Below, in pieces: positions 13,101 to 23,350 of a stretch of DNA of 64,000 nucleotides. The position numbers were made by a program, and so were the translations under genes. The notes under the pieces were generated by a model that was not told the origin of the DNA, made no database searches, and worked only from the letters and a program-made list of their open reading frames with translations. Positions within the stretch are counted from its first letter, which is position 1, and each line of letters begins with the position of its first letter. The DNA is from Ciona intestinalis (lineage: Eukaryota; Chordata; Ascidiacea; Phlebobranchia; Cionidae), in NCBI RefSeq assembly GCF_000224145.3, contig NC_020177.2:3503333-3567332 (forward strand). Reading direction: 5' to 3'.

Positions 13101-15246
13101 CAGTTTAAAGGCCAAAAAATGAATAATTTTTTACTTTTGAACTTTAATTTGATTGCTCTGGTCATATCGGGTATTTCTTTCCACTTCCGTTGCTAAAGCT
13201 TTGAAACGTTTGTCTTTTTCCTCGAGTTCTATGACCAAACGGTCAAGATTTCTTTGCCTGGCGTGCTCCAACTGTTGCCTGTATAATAGGAGATGGTTAA
13301 ATAGGCGATATATGTATACAGTATACTATAATATGTACTGTTGCCGCCGGGCATATTATACTTGTATTTCAGCTCTTTCAGCATGAAATTTGCTGAAAGA
13401 ATAATATATTATACAATTGAAATATTCATTCTTTAGTTTAAATGCATTTTATTTTCAATCCAAAAAGATTATATTGTTGGTTATTTTGAGCCACAAGTGT
13501 GTTTCTAGTCATATAAGTAAGCACCTGGATTTACTAGTTTACACTATTGTTATGTATTATGGCTGTATAACAATAACCATTAAACCTGTGGACTCAACAA
13601 TAGAAAATGTTCACAATGATTGAAGACTTGTGCCATCTGTCATTGTAAATGTGACCACCAGTAAAGGTGAAGATAAGATTGTTTTGGTTTGAAGAATGCA
13701 TTTTGGGTGGATTTGTTTATTGTAGTTAGAGACTGGCTAACTACTGTTTATTCTGTTTGGTATTTGTGAGGAAATGGTGGTGGCATGTAGTGTAGTTAGG
13801 ACAGTTTATTTTATTAGCAATTATTTTTAAAGTGAATAAGAATTTAAAGGCAATTGTTGTGTTTGATTTTAGTAAAACTGAAGTTGCTTTAGTGGAAAAT
13901 TAGTCAGAAGTATTTGACATAATGAAATTTACTTAGCTTGAAATAAAGTACATTGTGTTAGAAATAAAAGTAGATTAGGATTTGTTTTTCTGTAGATTTT
14001 TGTGGCATGAAAGGGATAAAAAGTTTAAAAATTAAAAATACTTCAATTTCCCCTTGTTTTCTATATGTGTGAGGTCCTACAGCAAAGTACATTATTAGGA
14101 CCTCGGATTGGACCACAATGTTTATTGAGGTCCATGCTGTAGCACCAAGGGTGTTGGGGTAATGGGTAAATCCTGTCATAAATCCTAGGACCCATGGCTT
14201 GCCCCGCTGTAAGACTTCACCCACATAGAATAAACTAAAACTTATTAACTTGCCTGCTTCTTTCTTCTTGTGCGTCTTTGTACGCTTTTTCTTTCAGAAC
14301 TTTTTTCTCTCGTTCCATTTGCTCGTATGCTTTTTTAAGTCGAACTTCTGATGCTTGCAGAGATTGGCGAGCAGAATGTAGCTCCTCTCGAAGCAAATCT
14401 GCTTCCTCTTTACCAACGAGTTGTTTCCCAAGACAATCTTGTCGAGTTCTGTAAAAGAAATCAAAAAATATTATAAAAATAAATTATTTAGACATAAAAA
14501 TAAAAACATGCTGCATGTAAAGGTATTTTCGTTTTTAATAATATAACACGCTGTCGTTCTGTAAATAAAAACAATGTTGGTTTAAAGACAAAAATTAAGA
14601 AAACTGCTATATTTTTGTATTTGTCAAACTTATACAACATTTTTATTTTTCAGTCTATTATTTTTTATCATTTAAAATCTAATACGAAATTAAATAGTCG
14701 CAATATAAAGTGACTGAAAAATAACCCTTTTTAATTATATATGACATTTATTGATAAACATAAAATTCTCTAACTACAATCCTTATTGCTTTAATAAAAT
14801 AAAGATAAAGTTTATTGACTTGTTTGCAGTGTTCTATTATGTTAACTACTTATTTCCTAGTACTGTATAAAGCTATGTTGGCAGTTAGAAAGTGTGATTA
14901 ATTTCAATTAAAAGTTGGCCCATAAACTGAACATAAAAAGTTTTACTTATACATATTCTAATTTCAATTCATATTATCAATAAATATTGTTTTTAGCCAA
15001 TTCATGCAATTTTATGGATAGAATTTATCCACTACCCTATTAATAATGATACTTCTTACACTTTTTTACATTTTATACTACTTTTTACTTTTTTTCTTAC
15101 TTTGTCACTTCGTGCGTTAATTTCTCGACGGTGACCTTATATCTCCCCCCAGTGGTCGAACGCTTCCAGTGATGAAGAGTGTTAAGTTTACTGAGGAGCA
15201 TGTTAAGCTCATATTTCTCGTGGCGCATCTCTTTTATTTGATGTTC
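10150..15246 (-). CDS. Coiled-coil protein of unrecognised family
   Basis: Minus-strand exons joined by phase: 15246-15101, 14448-14254, 13278-13135, 12515-12364, 11907-11747, then with less certainty a 17-codon exon 10466-10416 and a terminal exon 10167-10150 ending VTKTV-stop. Visible exons sum to a whole number of codons (288 residues). Residues from exons 1-4 form a long charged coiled coil (EEADLLREELHSARQSLQAS, KKAYEQMEREKKVLKEKAYK, VIELEEKDKRFKALATEVER). Exons 4-5 encode a basic Ser/Thr/Arg/Pro tail (TPSRPTSATLS, MPRTASAMQSRPQSSYHSAR). The second intron uses a GC donor. The 5' end is unresolved: a weak candidate start exon is 15672-15625 (16 codons, phase 0). I do not recognise the family. 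Centrosomal or ciliary proteins often look like this, but that is only a guess. Confidence 0.7.
11550..11735 (+). mobile_element. Tandem family A tail blocks in the coiled-coil gene
   Basis: Two tail blocks about 101 bases apart (TAACACCCATGTTATACC at 11577 and TAACACCTATATTATACC at 11678), each ending ATAAGTTACA. The second ends 15 bases from the donor of exon 11907-11747. Confidence 0.5.
12130..12316. repeat. 33-base tandem repeat with hAT-like terminal text
   Basis: TTCGAACAGTGCTTCCCAAA occurs at 12251 and again at 12284 (period 33), with degenerate copies to the left (GTGCTTTCCAAACTTTATTA, CAGTGTTTCTCAATTTTTAT). The CAGTGTTTCTCAA / CAGTGCTTCCCAAACTT words are like the short termini of hAT-type transposons. 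It lies in an intron of the coiled-coil gene, just 3' (minus) of exon 12515-12364. Confidence 0.5.
13279..14253 (-). other. GC-AG intron in the coiled-coil gene
   Basis: The donor reads AGCAG|GCAAGT and the acceptor TATACAG|G. Only the GC donor at 14253-14252 keeps phase with the next exon (AG + G gives Arg, then QQLEHARQ). The nearest GT, three bases further on, gives phase 0 and a shifted downstream frame. The donor matches the strong AG|GCAAGT context typical of GC-AG introns. Confidence 0.65.
14059..14232. mobile_element. Family B MITE-like element with terminal inverted repeats
   Basis: Left CTATATGTGTGAGGTCCTAC and right (reversed) TTCTATGTGGGTGAAGTCTT match as inverted termini, with GGACCTCGGATTGGACCAC and CCAAGGGTGTTGGGGTAATGG between. 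It ends about 20 bases from the GC donor of the coiled-coil gene (14253). Confidence 0.6.
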
Positions 15247-16320
15247 CTATAAAAAAGGGCAAACATTAGAAAAAGGAACAAAAATAGCTAAAATAACTAA
15301 GACTACTGTAATAAATCATAGCGAAAATATAAAATATGATGAAAAAATTATGAAATAATTATAAAAAAATTGCGAAGTGCTAAAAAAACTTTATAAAGTA
15401 TTACATAGAATAATAAAGGGCAGAAAACTTCTAATTTGTAAAATATTCACTTTTACCATGTTTTTGTGGTCAAATCAAAATTTAAAGAATAAATCTGTAA
15501 AGTGAGGAAACAGAACTGATTATTTAAAAACACAATGGCAAAAAGCAATGTAGTAATATAACTATTGTGTATAGGGCCTTGTAACATGTAAACAACTGAA
15601 GTAGGATTACATAAGATTATTTACCCAAGCTTTTAAAACACAATAACTTCTAACAGTAAACTGTAAAGACATGTATGTGTTAAATTTGCAGTTAAGTGTT
15701 GCTCAAATTTAACAGCTTTTTTAGAAGACTGAAAACATTCAAAAAAGAAAATAAATTTGAACCTGTATTCAAATAATTGTGCCCTGGGGGTAAATTTGAT
15801 TGACAGGTGAAGTAAAATTATCTTTTCTGCTACACATTAGTGGTGATAATTATAATTACAACCCCTTTTTCTCTAACAGAAGCTGTTAAACTTGAAACAT
15901 TTAGCTTGGCAAAGCTGGAGGGTTAGGTATTAGGTATAGACATATTTTCAAAGAAAAAAAAAACAGAATTTTTGAAAAAGCAGAAATCCATTGAGGTAAT
16001 TTACTGAGCTGGTTATGTATATCAGAAAATTATTGTAATTTTGTTAAGAAAATAGTTTAGAATTAATTTTTTTAATTTTATAATTTTTTTTTTAGGTTTT
16101 TATAACTTTTGTTTAGGTTTTATAATTTATTTTTAGGTTTTATTAGTATTTTTTTTATATATTTCACTTTAAAGGTCAAGGTAAAGTAACTTAGAGATTC
16201 CATTACAGATTACTGCAAATAGCTGTCGTCAAGTTACCGCAAGTGCCTTTGGTTTGGTAAATATACAACGTGACGCACGCCACTATCGGCGTGGCTGTGG
16301 GCTAAAACTTGAAATTCAAG

Positions 16321-19300
16321 ATGTTCCAAAACGCCAGAGGCTTCCACTTTAACGGATACCACACGAGAGGTATACCTTACATATTACACAACGATAATTA
16401 GTCTAACGACGTGTGTTTTTAGATATCAAAGATCGTTTAGGTATAAAAGGAAAGTTTACGTTTACAAGTGATTAGGGGGGCCTAAGTGGAGCTATTAAGA
16501 AAAAGACGTCATAAAATTAATAGGGGTAGAATTATGCAATTATACTTAGATGAGGTATTTAGGAAATTATGTCATTATAAATTGTGATTCTAAAGTAACA
16601 ACATTTTTAAATAAACCCCTTAGGGCAGGAACAACGCAGAATAACATTACAATTCATTGAAACAAACTTTGGTCATAATGAGCTTTATAATTAATAGGTA
16701 GCATTATGTAATCACTGTTAATCCATGAGACAACCATGTGAAAAATATGTTACATAACAGCAGTGAAAAAATTGACATTTTATTTTAACATACCATGCAG
16801 TATGAGCTATGTGCATGAGCTGGCTGGCCGGGGAATGTCATTGTTTATTTATTTATTTATGGTAATAGGTCAGTTTAGCAACGTGACAAAACTAGGTTGA
16901 CATAGAGCAGGTCATTTAGAATTAACTGACTTTATGCATGTGTTAGTTTAGTTGCTACAGCATATAGTGTATACTGTTTTAGGGTCTGCTTATTTTGATG
17001 CAATAAATTAAAGATGTATAATATTAGTTGAAAATTTATATTTACAGTCTCTGGGTTAGATTTATAAGGAAAAATAAATAATTTATAAAATAATTTCTTA
17101 ATTAATTTTATCCAGTTTATTAGGTTTAATAATTATTTAGCAGAAAATATTTATTTTAGTCAGTATTGTAAAAAGGTGTAGAAATCTATATTTTTATCTA
17201 TATTTTTTTGAATCTTCGCTATTTATAAAAACAGATAAAAATTAATATTATTAATTTTACTTTTAGAGCAACATGATTACGCTGTGAGTGTGATTGGACA
17301 ACCCAGACAAGAATTTTCAAATTTCCCGCCAAATTTTCCCATAAGGAGAACAACTAGTTGTATAGGGAGTGTTTACGAGCAAAATTTTGAAAACTGCAAC
17401 GGATTTTGTTCCCCAACCCCTGCCAGTGTAGTGCTACAGGATCCTGGGTTCGAATTTATTTACCCAGAAGATATGAGCACGAAAAGGAACTTCACTGTGC
17501 CTTTAAAAGGAAATGATGTACAAGATATGGTTAGGACCTTTATGTGTTGCCATGTGTGTAAAGAAGTTTGTAGCAAACCAAAACAACTGAAATGCTCGCA
17601 TACAATATGCCAGCAATGTGCGATGCATTTGAGGACAAGGAATAGAGAGACAGGTATGTGAAGACAGAAAAGGGTTCATAGAATTTATTATATATGAACT
17701 ATAGATTTGCCTATGTTACCATTGTAGGTATATGTGACCTTGGGCAAGACACTTAACGGCAAATTGCTCCAACCTAGTGGTCACTAATGGGTTGTCCAAA
17801 TTGTCAGCTGTACAATATTATATATATATATATATATACATATAAAAAAGCAATTACTAACAAAGTTACATACGTGGTAGCTTGTCAGCTGGCACAAGGT
17901 GTATGTAACAGAACACCGGTGTTATAATGACTGTCGTTCATTCAGAATAATATATATTTACATTTTTGTATACTTAACAGGAGAATCAATGATCAGATGC
18001 AAAGTCTGTAAACTTCTCACTACTTGGTACGGGAAGTCACTCGAGGGTCTAAAAGAGAACAGGGCAATGCAGAAGTTGGTGAGTCGATCTGGGGGTTCCG
18101 GAGGCGGGGGAAGAAGAGGAAGAAACGGGAAGATCACGATGTACGGTGACCAAGACATGACGATCAATATTGTGTCTTACGCAAAAGAAAAAGAGGAGAT
18201 AGAAAGAACGCTGCAATCGGCGGAAAAGAAAATTGAGAAATGTAATCAACAGGTAGGTGGTGTGTTGCAGTGTTTCCTATACTTTTTTAATGCTTACAGT
18301 GTTTCCAATTGTTTTTCTTTATTGAGATTGCTATAACTTTTTTATCATATTAATTTTTTACTATGATTTTTTTTATCCTAATTTTTTTTATGTTGTGAAG
18401 ATACAACTAAAAACATAGAGATGACCATACCCCACTTTAATATATACATTTTTAATACTTGTATTCTACAAAGCACTTCAAATTGGTAAAGAATATGTAT
18501 AGCCACCGTTGATTCAAGTTATCTATTGGTGTATGAGTCAGAATCTCCTTACAATCTTAAGCTGATTGTGGTGGATATAAAAACAAACTCATGCCCCAAA
18601 GCATAACACTGTACAGTTATCTAACTAAGTGACATATGACTCGTTATACAAGTAGGTTGAAGTTTATATATTGCAGAGCAAACTGGAAAAAAGTTAAACT
18701 GTTACAGCTTTCTTTAAATAAATGTGTTAACAAAAAAAATGTTTTAAAAAAATACTTTTAAAAAATGTAAAAAATAATTTATTTTTGAGACTAATCTACT
18801 GGCAATTTAGTCTAACAATACTTTGCAATTTTTGCGACACGTGTCTAATTGCCGGATTATGTAGGCTTAGACAAGTATGTCAAATTCTCGGATAACTCCG
18901 AATAAAATTGTCAAACAAATTTATCTGACGAAATATAAAAATAAAACTTTTTAGTGAATTTTTTATACAAATAATTTTATTAAAATTCGAAACAAATTTT
19001 TTGATAAAATTTCAGACAAAATATGTAAAAGAATATGAACGAAGTATTAACCGCGAAAAAATGAAAATCCGTAAAGAAATTGAAAGAGCTGTGGAGAGTT
19101 ACGTGGCTTCTATTCGCGCAAACAAAGTAAAACTCATTCAAGATCTTGACAACATGTTTGAAAAGGATTATGATCCAGTAAAGGTGATTATGATGTCATA
19201 AAATCGATTTATAATGCAATATAATCTAGGTGGCTTTATTTTTTCAAATTTTGTTAAAAAATAAGTGAATCGTGAAAGTATTTTTCTGTTGCATTAACAC

Positions 19301-22300
19301 AGCAGAATTGATTGTAGGTTTGTCTATGATAGTCAATTTTTTCATTATTTTATATTGTTTTACTTAGTAGTAAACAAAGAATATTTACAGAATTATATAC
19401 AGAATCCTAATGACTCTTAAAGTGTTGTTAATTGTTAAAAACTCAATAACGAATTATGGGGTATTATGTGCTCACAGTATCTATCTTACCCCACAGTACT
19501 ATATACAATTCCATTTTTGTGCAATTTTTGCTATGATTTTGTGACCAATTGTATTAGTTGTATAAATTCCTCAGGAAGCCAAAGAGATGATAAAAGTACA
19601 AATGCAGAGTCTAAAGTTGGTGACGCAGTGTTGTTCAGTGGGTAGCAGGATACTACAGGGGGGAGGTGCTCCGTTAGATTTACAGAACTTTAAGCAAATG
19701 GTCAGGAAAACCATGAAATCGACAAAAGCTGGCCATCTGCCCGCTGCTATACATACACCATATAGAACTTCGGTAAGTTTTAGAGAATTTAAAGGAATGA
19801 GTCTTTTAATGTAAGATACAAGTGTTGTGTTGTAAATCTAGTCCTGATCTAGCACTCACACTGTTGGTTATATCTCATTAACTTGTAACAGAATACATTA
19901 AGTGCTAAAACGCAGCAAAACATTATGTGGGATGTTATGTTTGTATTGAAAGTGACCTAATCCGTATTTTTTTAACCAGAGAAATAGATATTTCACCCAT
20001 AAAAGCATCATCAGCCTATTATTCAAATACCCACGAGTTGTTTAATATATTTATTTATATTACTTTGCAGATAAAATTCCATGCAAATGATTCTGACTTC
20101 TCAAAGTTGGCAAAACACTTGGGGTTTCTGGTGGATCGAAACAGAAGATCTAAAGTGATGGAAGAACAAAAGAAGGAAGAGCCAGTGAAGGAGGAGAGCG
20201 AAGAAGAGCCAATTTATGATTTTCCTCCAGATGTACAGGTAAGATGATCATCTTTAAAGGAAAATTATAGGGAGAATTTTACAAATTTTTCTGTATTTTT
20301 GAAAATATGGGTAGAATGTTTACACATTAATTTTACATTAACCTTTTAATTGAAGCATGTTTAGTTCATATTTGTATGTAACATGATAACCTTCAAGATA
20401 ACATTACACACAGTCTTAAAATATAACATGAGTTTTTTTTATTAAGTACAAGCAATTGGAACAACAAGACTCAAACCAGGCTGAAGAGGAAAGTCTTTAC
20501 GACACAATCCCATTTTTTGACGACAATGATGAATTATATGAAGATCACACTCAAAGTGAAGAGTCTGGGGAAAATAGTCCTCCGAAGAGTGAAGAAGGGA
20601 GCAATAAGGAGCTACCTCCACTCCCTCTCCCACCTCCCCCGCCTCCGTTTATGCTCCTTAATCCGGAAGATGAAGATCTAACTCAAAAGACAGCTGAGAT
20701 TTTTGCTCGCCGAAGAGCAATAAACGGATACGAGGATACAGATGAAAGTGAGGAGGATGACTCTTTCTCCAGTGACTCATACTCCGAGGAGGACCTTCCA
20801 AAAAAGGAAGAGCAACCTCCAAGTCCAGCTCGGAGCACAAGAGCAACGAGGAGAAAAAGTTATGGAGGAAACACGGAGGATCAGTTCCCCAACATCCAGG
20901 CAGTTGATCCCTTGCAGGATATGAATAGGAGGCGTAGTGCAGGGAATGCATTGAATCATGGAAGGAAAAACAGCTTATCAATGAAAAGAAGTTCTAACAA
21001 GCTATTGTACTGGTAAGATATGAATATTAATACTTCTGTTATAAAACAACTGGTTTACTTCTAAAAAAAATGGGTCAGCTTCAAAATAATAACTTTGGTC
21101 CCAAAAATACTGGGTCAAGCTTAAAAAAATAGATTGGTTCTAAAACATATGGTTTCAAACCTAAATTAACTAGTTTGATTTAAAAAAATAAATTAATATT
21201 TTTTTTAAAAAATCATTAAAAAGTTGCCTGTTCGAAATAATGGTATATAAGGGCATATAGAGATTTTCCATATAAAAAACATTTAAATAATTTATCTTCG
21301 TTTCAGCGTTGGTAAAGCAGTGGAAGCGGGCTTAGATAGCGGTGTTACTCCATTTCAAGTTTTGCCGGAAATTGCTGTGAGCGCTGAGGACACCTTGTGG
21401 TTAACGGACAACCAGAACCACAGGGTTCAAGCACACGATGGCAGTACAGGGCAGCTGACTGGAGTGGTAAAAATAACTTCAGCGCATAATGTCCCCTTGA
21501 AACCCAGAAGCTTAACAACTTTATATAGAGGAAGACAGGTATGCTGTATATATGTTGGGGTTTATATAGTTTTATCCAGTGGTTAGGTGCTCAAATTGTA
21601 ACTAAAGAATTTTATTCTAAGTGGGTGAGATACTGCAGTGTGGTATGTTATGGGCACTAGTATTTAGGCCAGGGTTAGCCTATTATCCTAGTAACTAAAA
21701 ATACTGGGTTCGATACTCGATACCATTAACCACATATGTCTTACGGCCAGGGTGTTGGGGTGGTCAACCAACTCTGTCTGTTATAAAACCAGAACTCACC
21801 TTTAAGTGGTAGAATGAAAAATTAAGATTATTTTGTTGTAATTTTCTGATGGTTTTGTAGGTTGCCGTGTCAAGTGGAAAATGTGTCACTTTATGGACAA
21901 ACACTGGAGAATGGGTAAGACAGGTTGGGCCAAGTCCAGACTTTGGAAAATTGGGTGGAATTGCAATTGATTCGAATGATAATTTGATCATGGTTGATTT
22001 GGAAACTGGGGGTATTGTTATCAATGAGAAGAGGAATAGGAGCATATTAGATGTTGTGAGCGCTCCTACATCAGGAAAGACACAATGGTTGGGAAGGATT
22101 GCAGTCAATACAATGGATCAGGTAGGTGAAGTTAACCCTTGAAATTCACGGCGGCTTGTGGCAAAACGTACAGATTTGCCACAATAGAGTTACTGTATGA
22201 AAGCACACCAGTAGTGCAAAACATCAGTTAATTTTAGGTCTAAAGACATACATACATTAATGTACTCTGGGCTGCATTTTTAGGACCTCCAGTTAAAATC

Positions 22301-23003
22301 AAGCTCTAGTTGTACTTTAAATCACCGTATTTTCAAATAGACAGATTGAGCACTATCTACATGAGATCCAAAAACATAACACATTTCATAAAAAAAAACA
22401 TTGACAAAATTTGTTATCTCAATTTTTCCATTCCAGATTATAGTACCAGACTACAACAAGCATGAGGTAAACATATACAACCATGATGGGACATTTTACA
22501 GCAAGTTTGGATCATTTGGTGTTTCCAATGAACAGTTTAGATATCCAAGTTCTGTAGCAGTGGACCAGCATAACAGGTAAAGTTTTTTTATGTTTGAAAA
22601 TGTAGCTGTTGAAATGTTCCTTAAATAAATGTAACTTGTTTTATCCTCGTGTGGCTGGAAACGACAGCTGCTATGATCTGTTTTATACACCCCATGCCCG
22701 CTTACCAGTTATCATGTTCCACAAATGTAACTTTTTTACCAAATAAATTAGCTCCTGAGGCGTTTTAAAAATTCTTATTTTTAGAATATATAACTTAATT
22801 TTTTTTGCAGGATATATGTGGCAGACGAATGCAACAACAGGGTATCTTTGTATTCTGAAGAAGGACAGTTTCTGAGCCATGTATTAACAAAGGAAGATGG
22901 TATTACCTTCCCGCATGCAGTCTGTGTGTTTGCTAATGGTAACTTAGCTGTGGTTGATGATAGCAAAGTTGTAAAAGTGTTCAGTGTTGCCGAAAATCAA
23001 TGA
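16321..23003 (+). CDS. RING, coiled-coil, NHL-repeat protein (TRIM-NHL-like E3 ubiquitin ligase)
   Basis: Eleven exons: 16321-16369, 17267-17653, 17981-18252, 19016-19183, 19575-19772, 20071-20238, 20447-21012, 21307-21538, 21861-22121, 22437-22576, 22811-23003 (stop TGA). All joins are GT-AG and in phase, giving 877 residues. A C3HC4-type RING has ligands at about C111, C114, C126, H128, C131, C134, C152, C155. A Gly/Arg linker and a coiled coil follow (about 190-290). Exon 7 alone encodes an acidic, serine-rich, proline-rich low-complexity stretch (about 415-602). Residues 603-877 carry about five NHL-type repeats, with blocks such as LWLTDNQNHRVQAHD, LIMVDLETGGIVI, IIVPDYNKHEVNIYNHDGTF and IYVADECNNRVSLYSEEGQF, which fold as a beta-propeller. 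In TRIM-NHL proteins the RING recruits E2 and the propeller binds RNA or substrate. No B-box or filamin-Ig domain is visible, so the gene is not a plain TRIM2/3/71 orthologue. Confidence 0.88.
17700..17950 (+). mobile_element. Family A SINE in TRIM-NHL-like intron 2
   Basis: Near full-length middle and tail: CCTTGGGCAAGACACTTAACG, CTAGTGGTCACTAATGGGTTG, a TA microsatellite (about 17818-17840), GTTACATACGTGGTAGCTTG, ACACCGGTGTTATAATGACT. It fills most of the intron that divides the RING domain. Confidence 0.65.
19330..19505 (+). mobile_element. Family C MITE-like element in TRIM-NHL-like intron 4
   Basis: TAGTAGTAAACAAAGAATAT, CTTAAAGTGTTGTTAATTG, GGGGTATTATGTGCTCAC and the terminal TATCTTACCCCACAGTACTA. 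Non-coding. Confidence 0.45.
22620..22740 (-). mobile_element. Family A SINE fragment in TRIM-NHL-like intron 10
   Basis: Tail block in reverse (TGTAACTTGTTTTATCCTCG, GGCTGGAAACGACAGC, CACCCCATGCCCGCTTACC) between exons 10 and 11 of the RING-NHL gene. Confidence 0.55.
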
Positions 23004-23273
23004 ATTTTTTAACAGTGTTGCTATCAGATCTTTGACAAAGTGTTTTAAGCTTTGTTTAAGAATTCAAGTTTTATTTTTTTCCAAACAAAATATTGATATT
23101 TATCAATTTTACAAACAAAATTTTGATTTTATAAGTTTTCTAAACAAATGATGATTTCAAAAATTTTGCACATACTAATATAACCAATTTTTTGACCAAT
23201 ATGTAATGATTGTGTAATGTCTCTTATTTTACTGCTCGCACTTTAATACTGCTTTGTAGTTAATATTGTTGCT

Positions 23274-23279
23274 TTTATT
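23274..23279 (-). terminator. Polyadenylation signal AATAAA for the CCDC162-like gene
   Basis: AATAAA on the minus strand, about 75 bases beyond the inferred stop codon (23353-23351). It supports the tiny last coding exon and places the transcript end in the short gap between two convergent genes (the TRIM-NHL-like stop is at 23003). Confidence 0.5.
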
Positions 23280-23350
23280 TCTATTAGTGCTTTATGTTCC
23301 AATAATTATACTCAAATTTAGTTTGCTGGAGTGGTTTTATGTTAAAAAGT

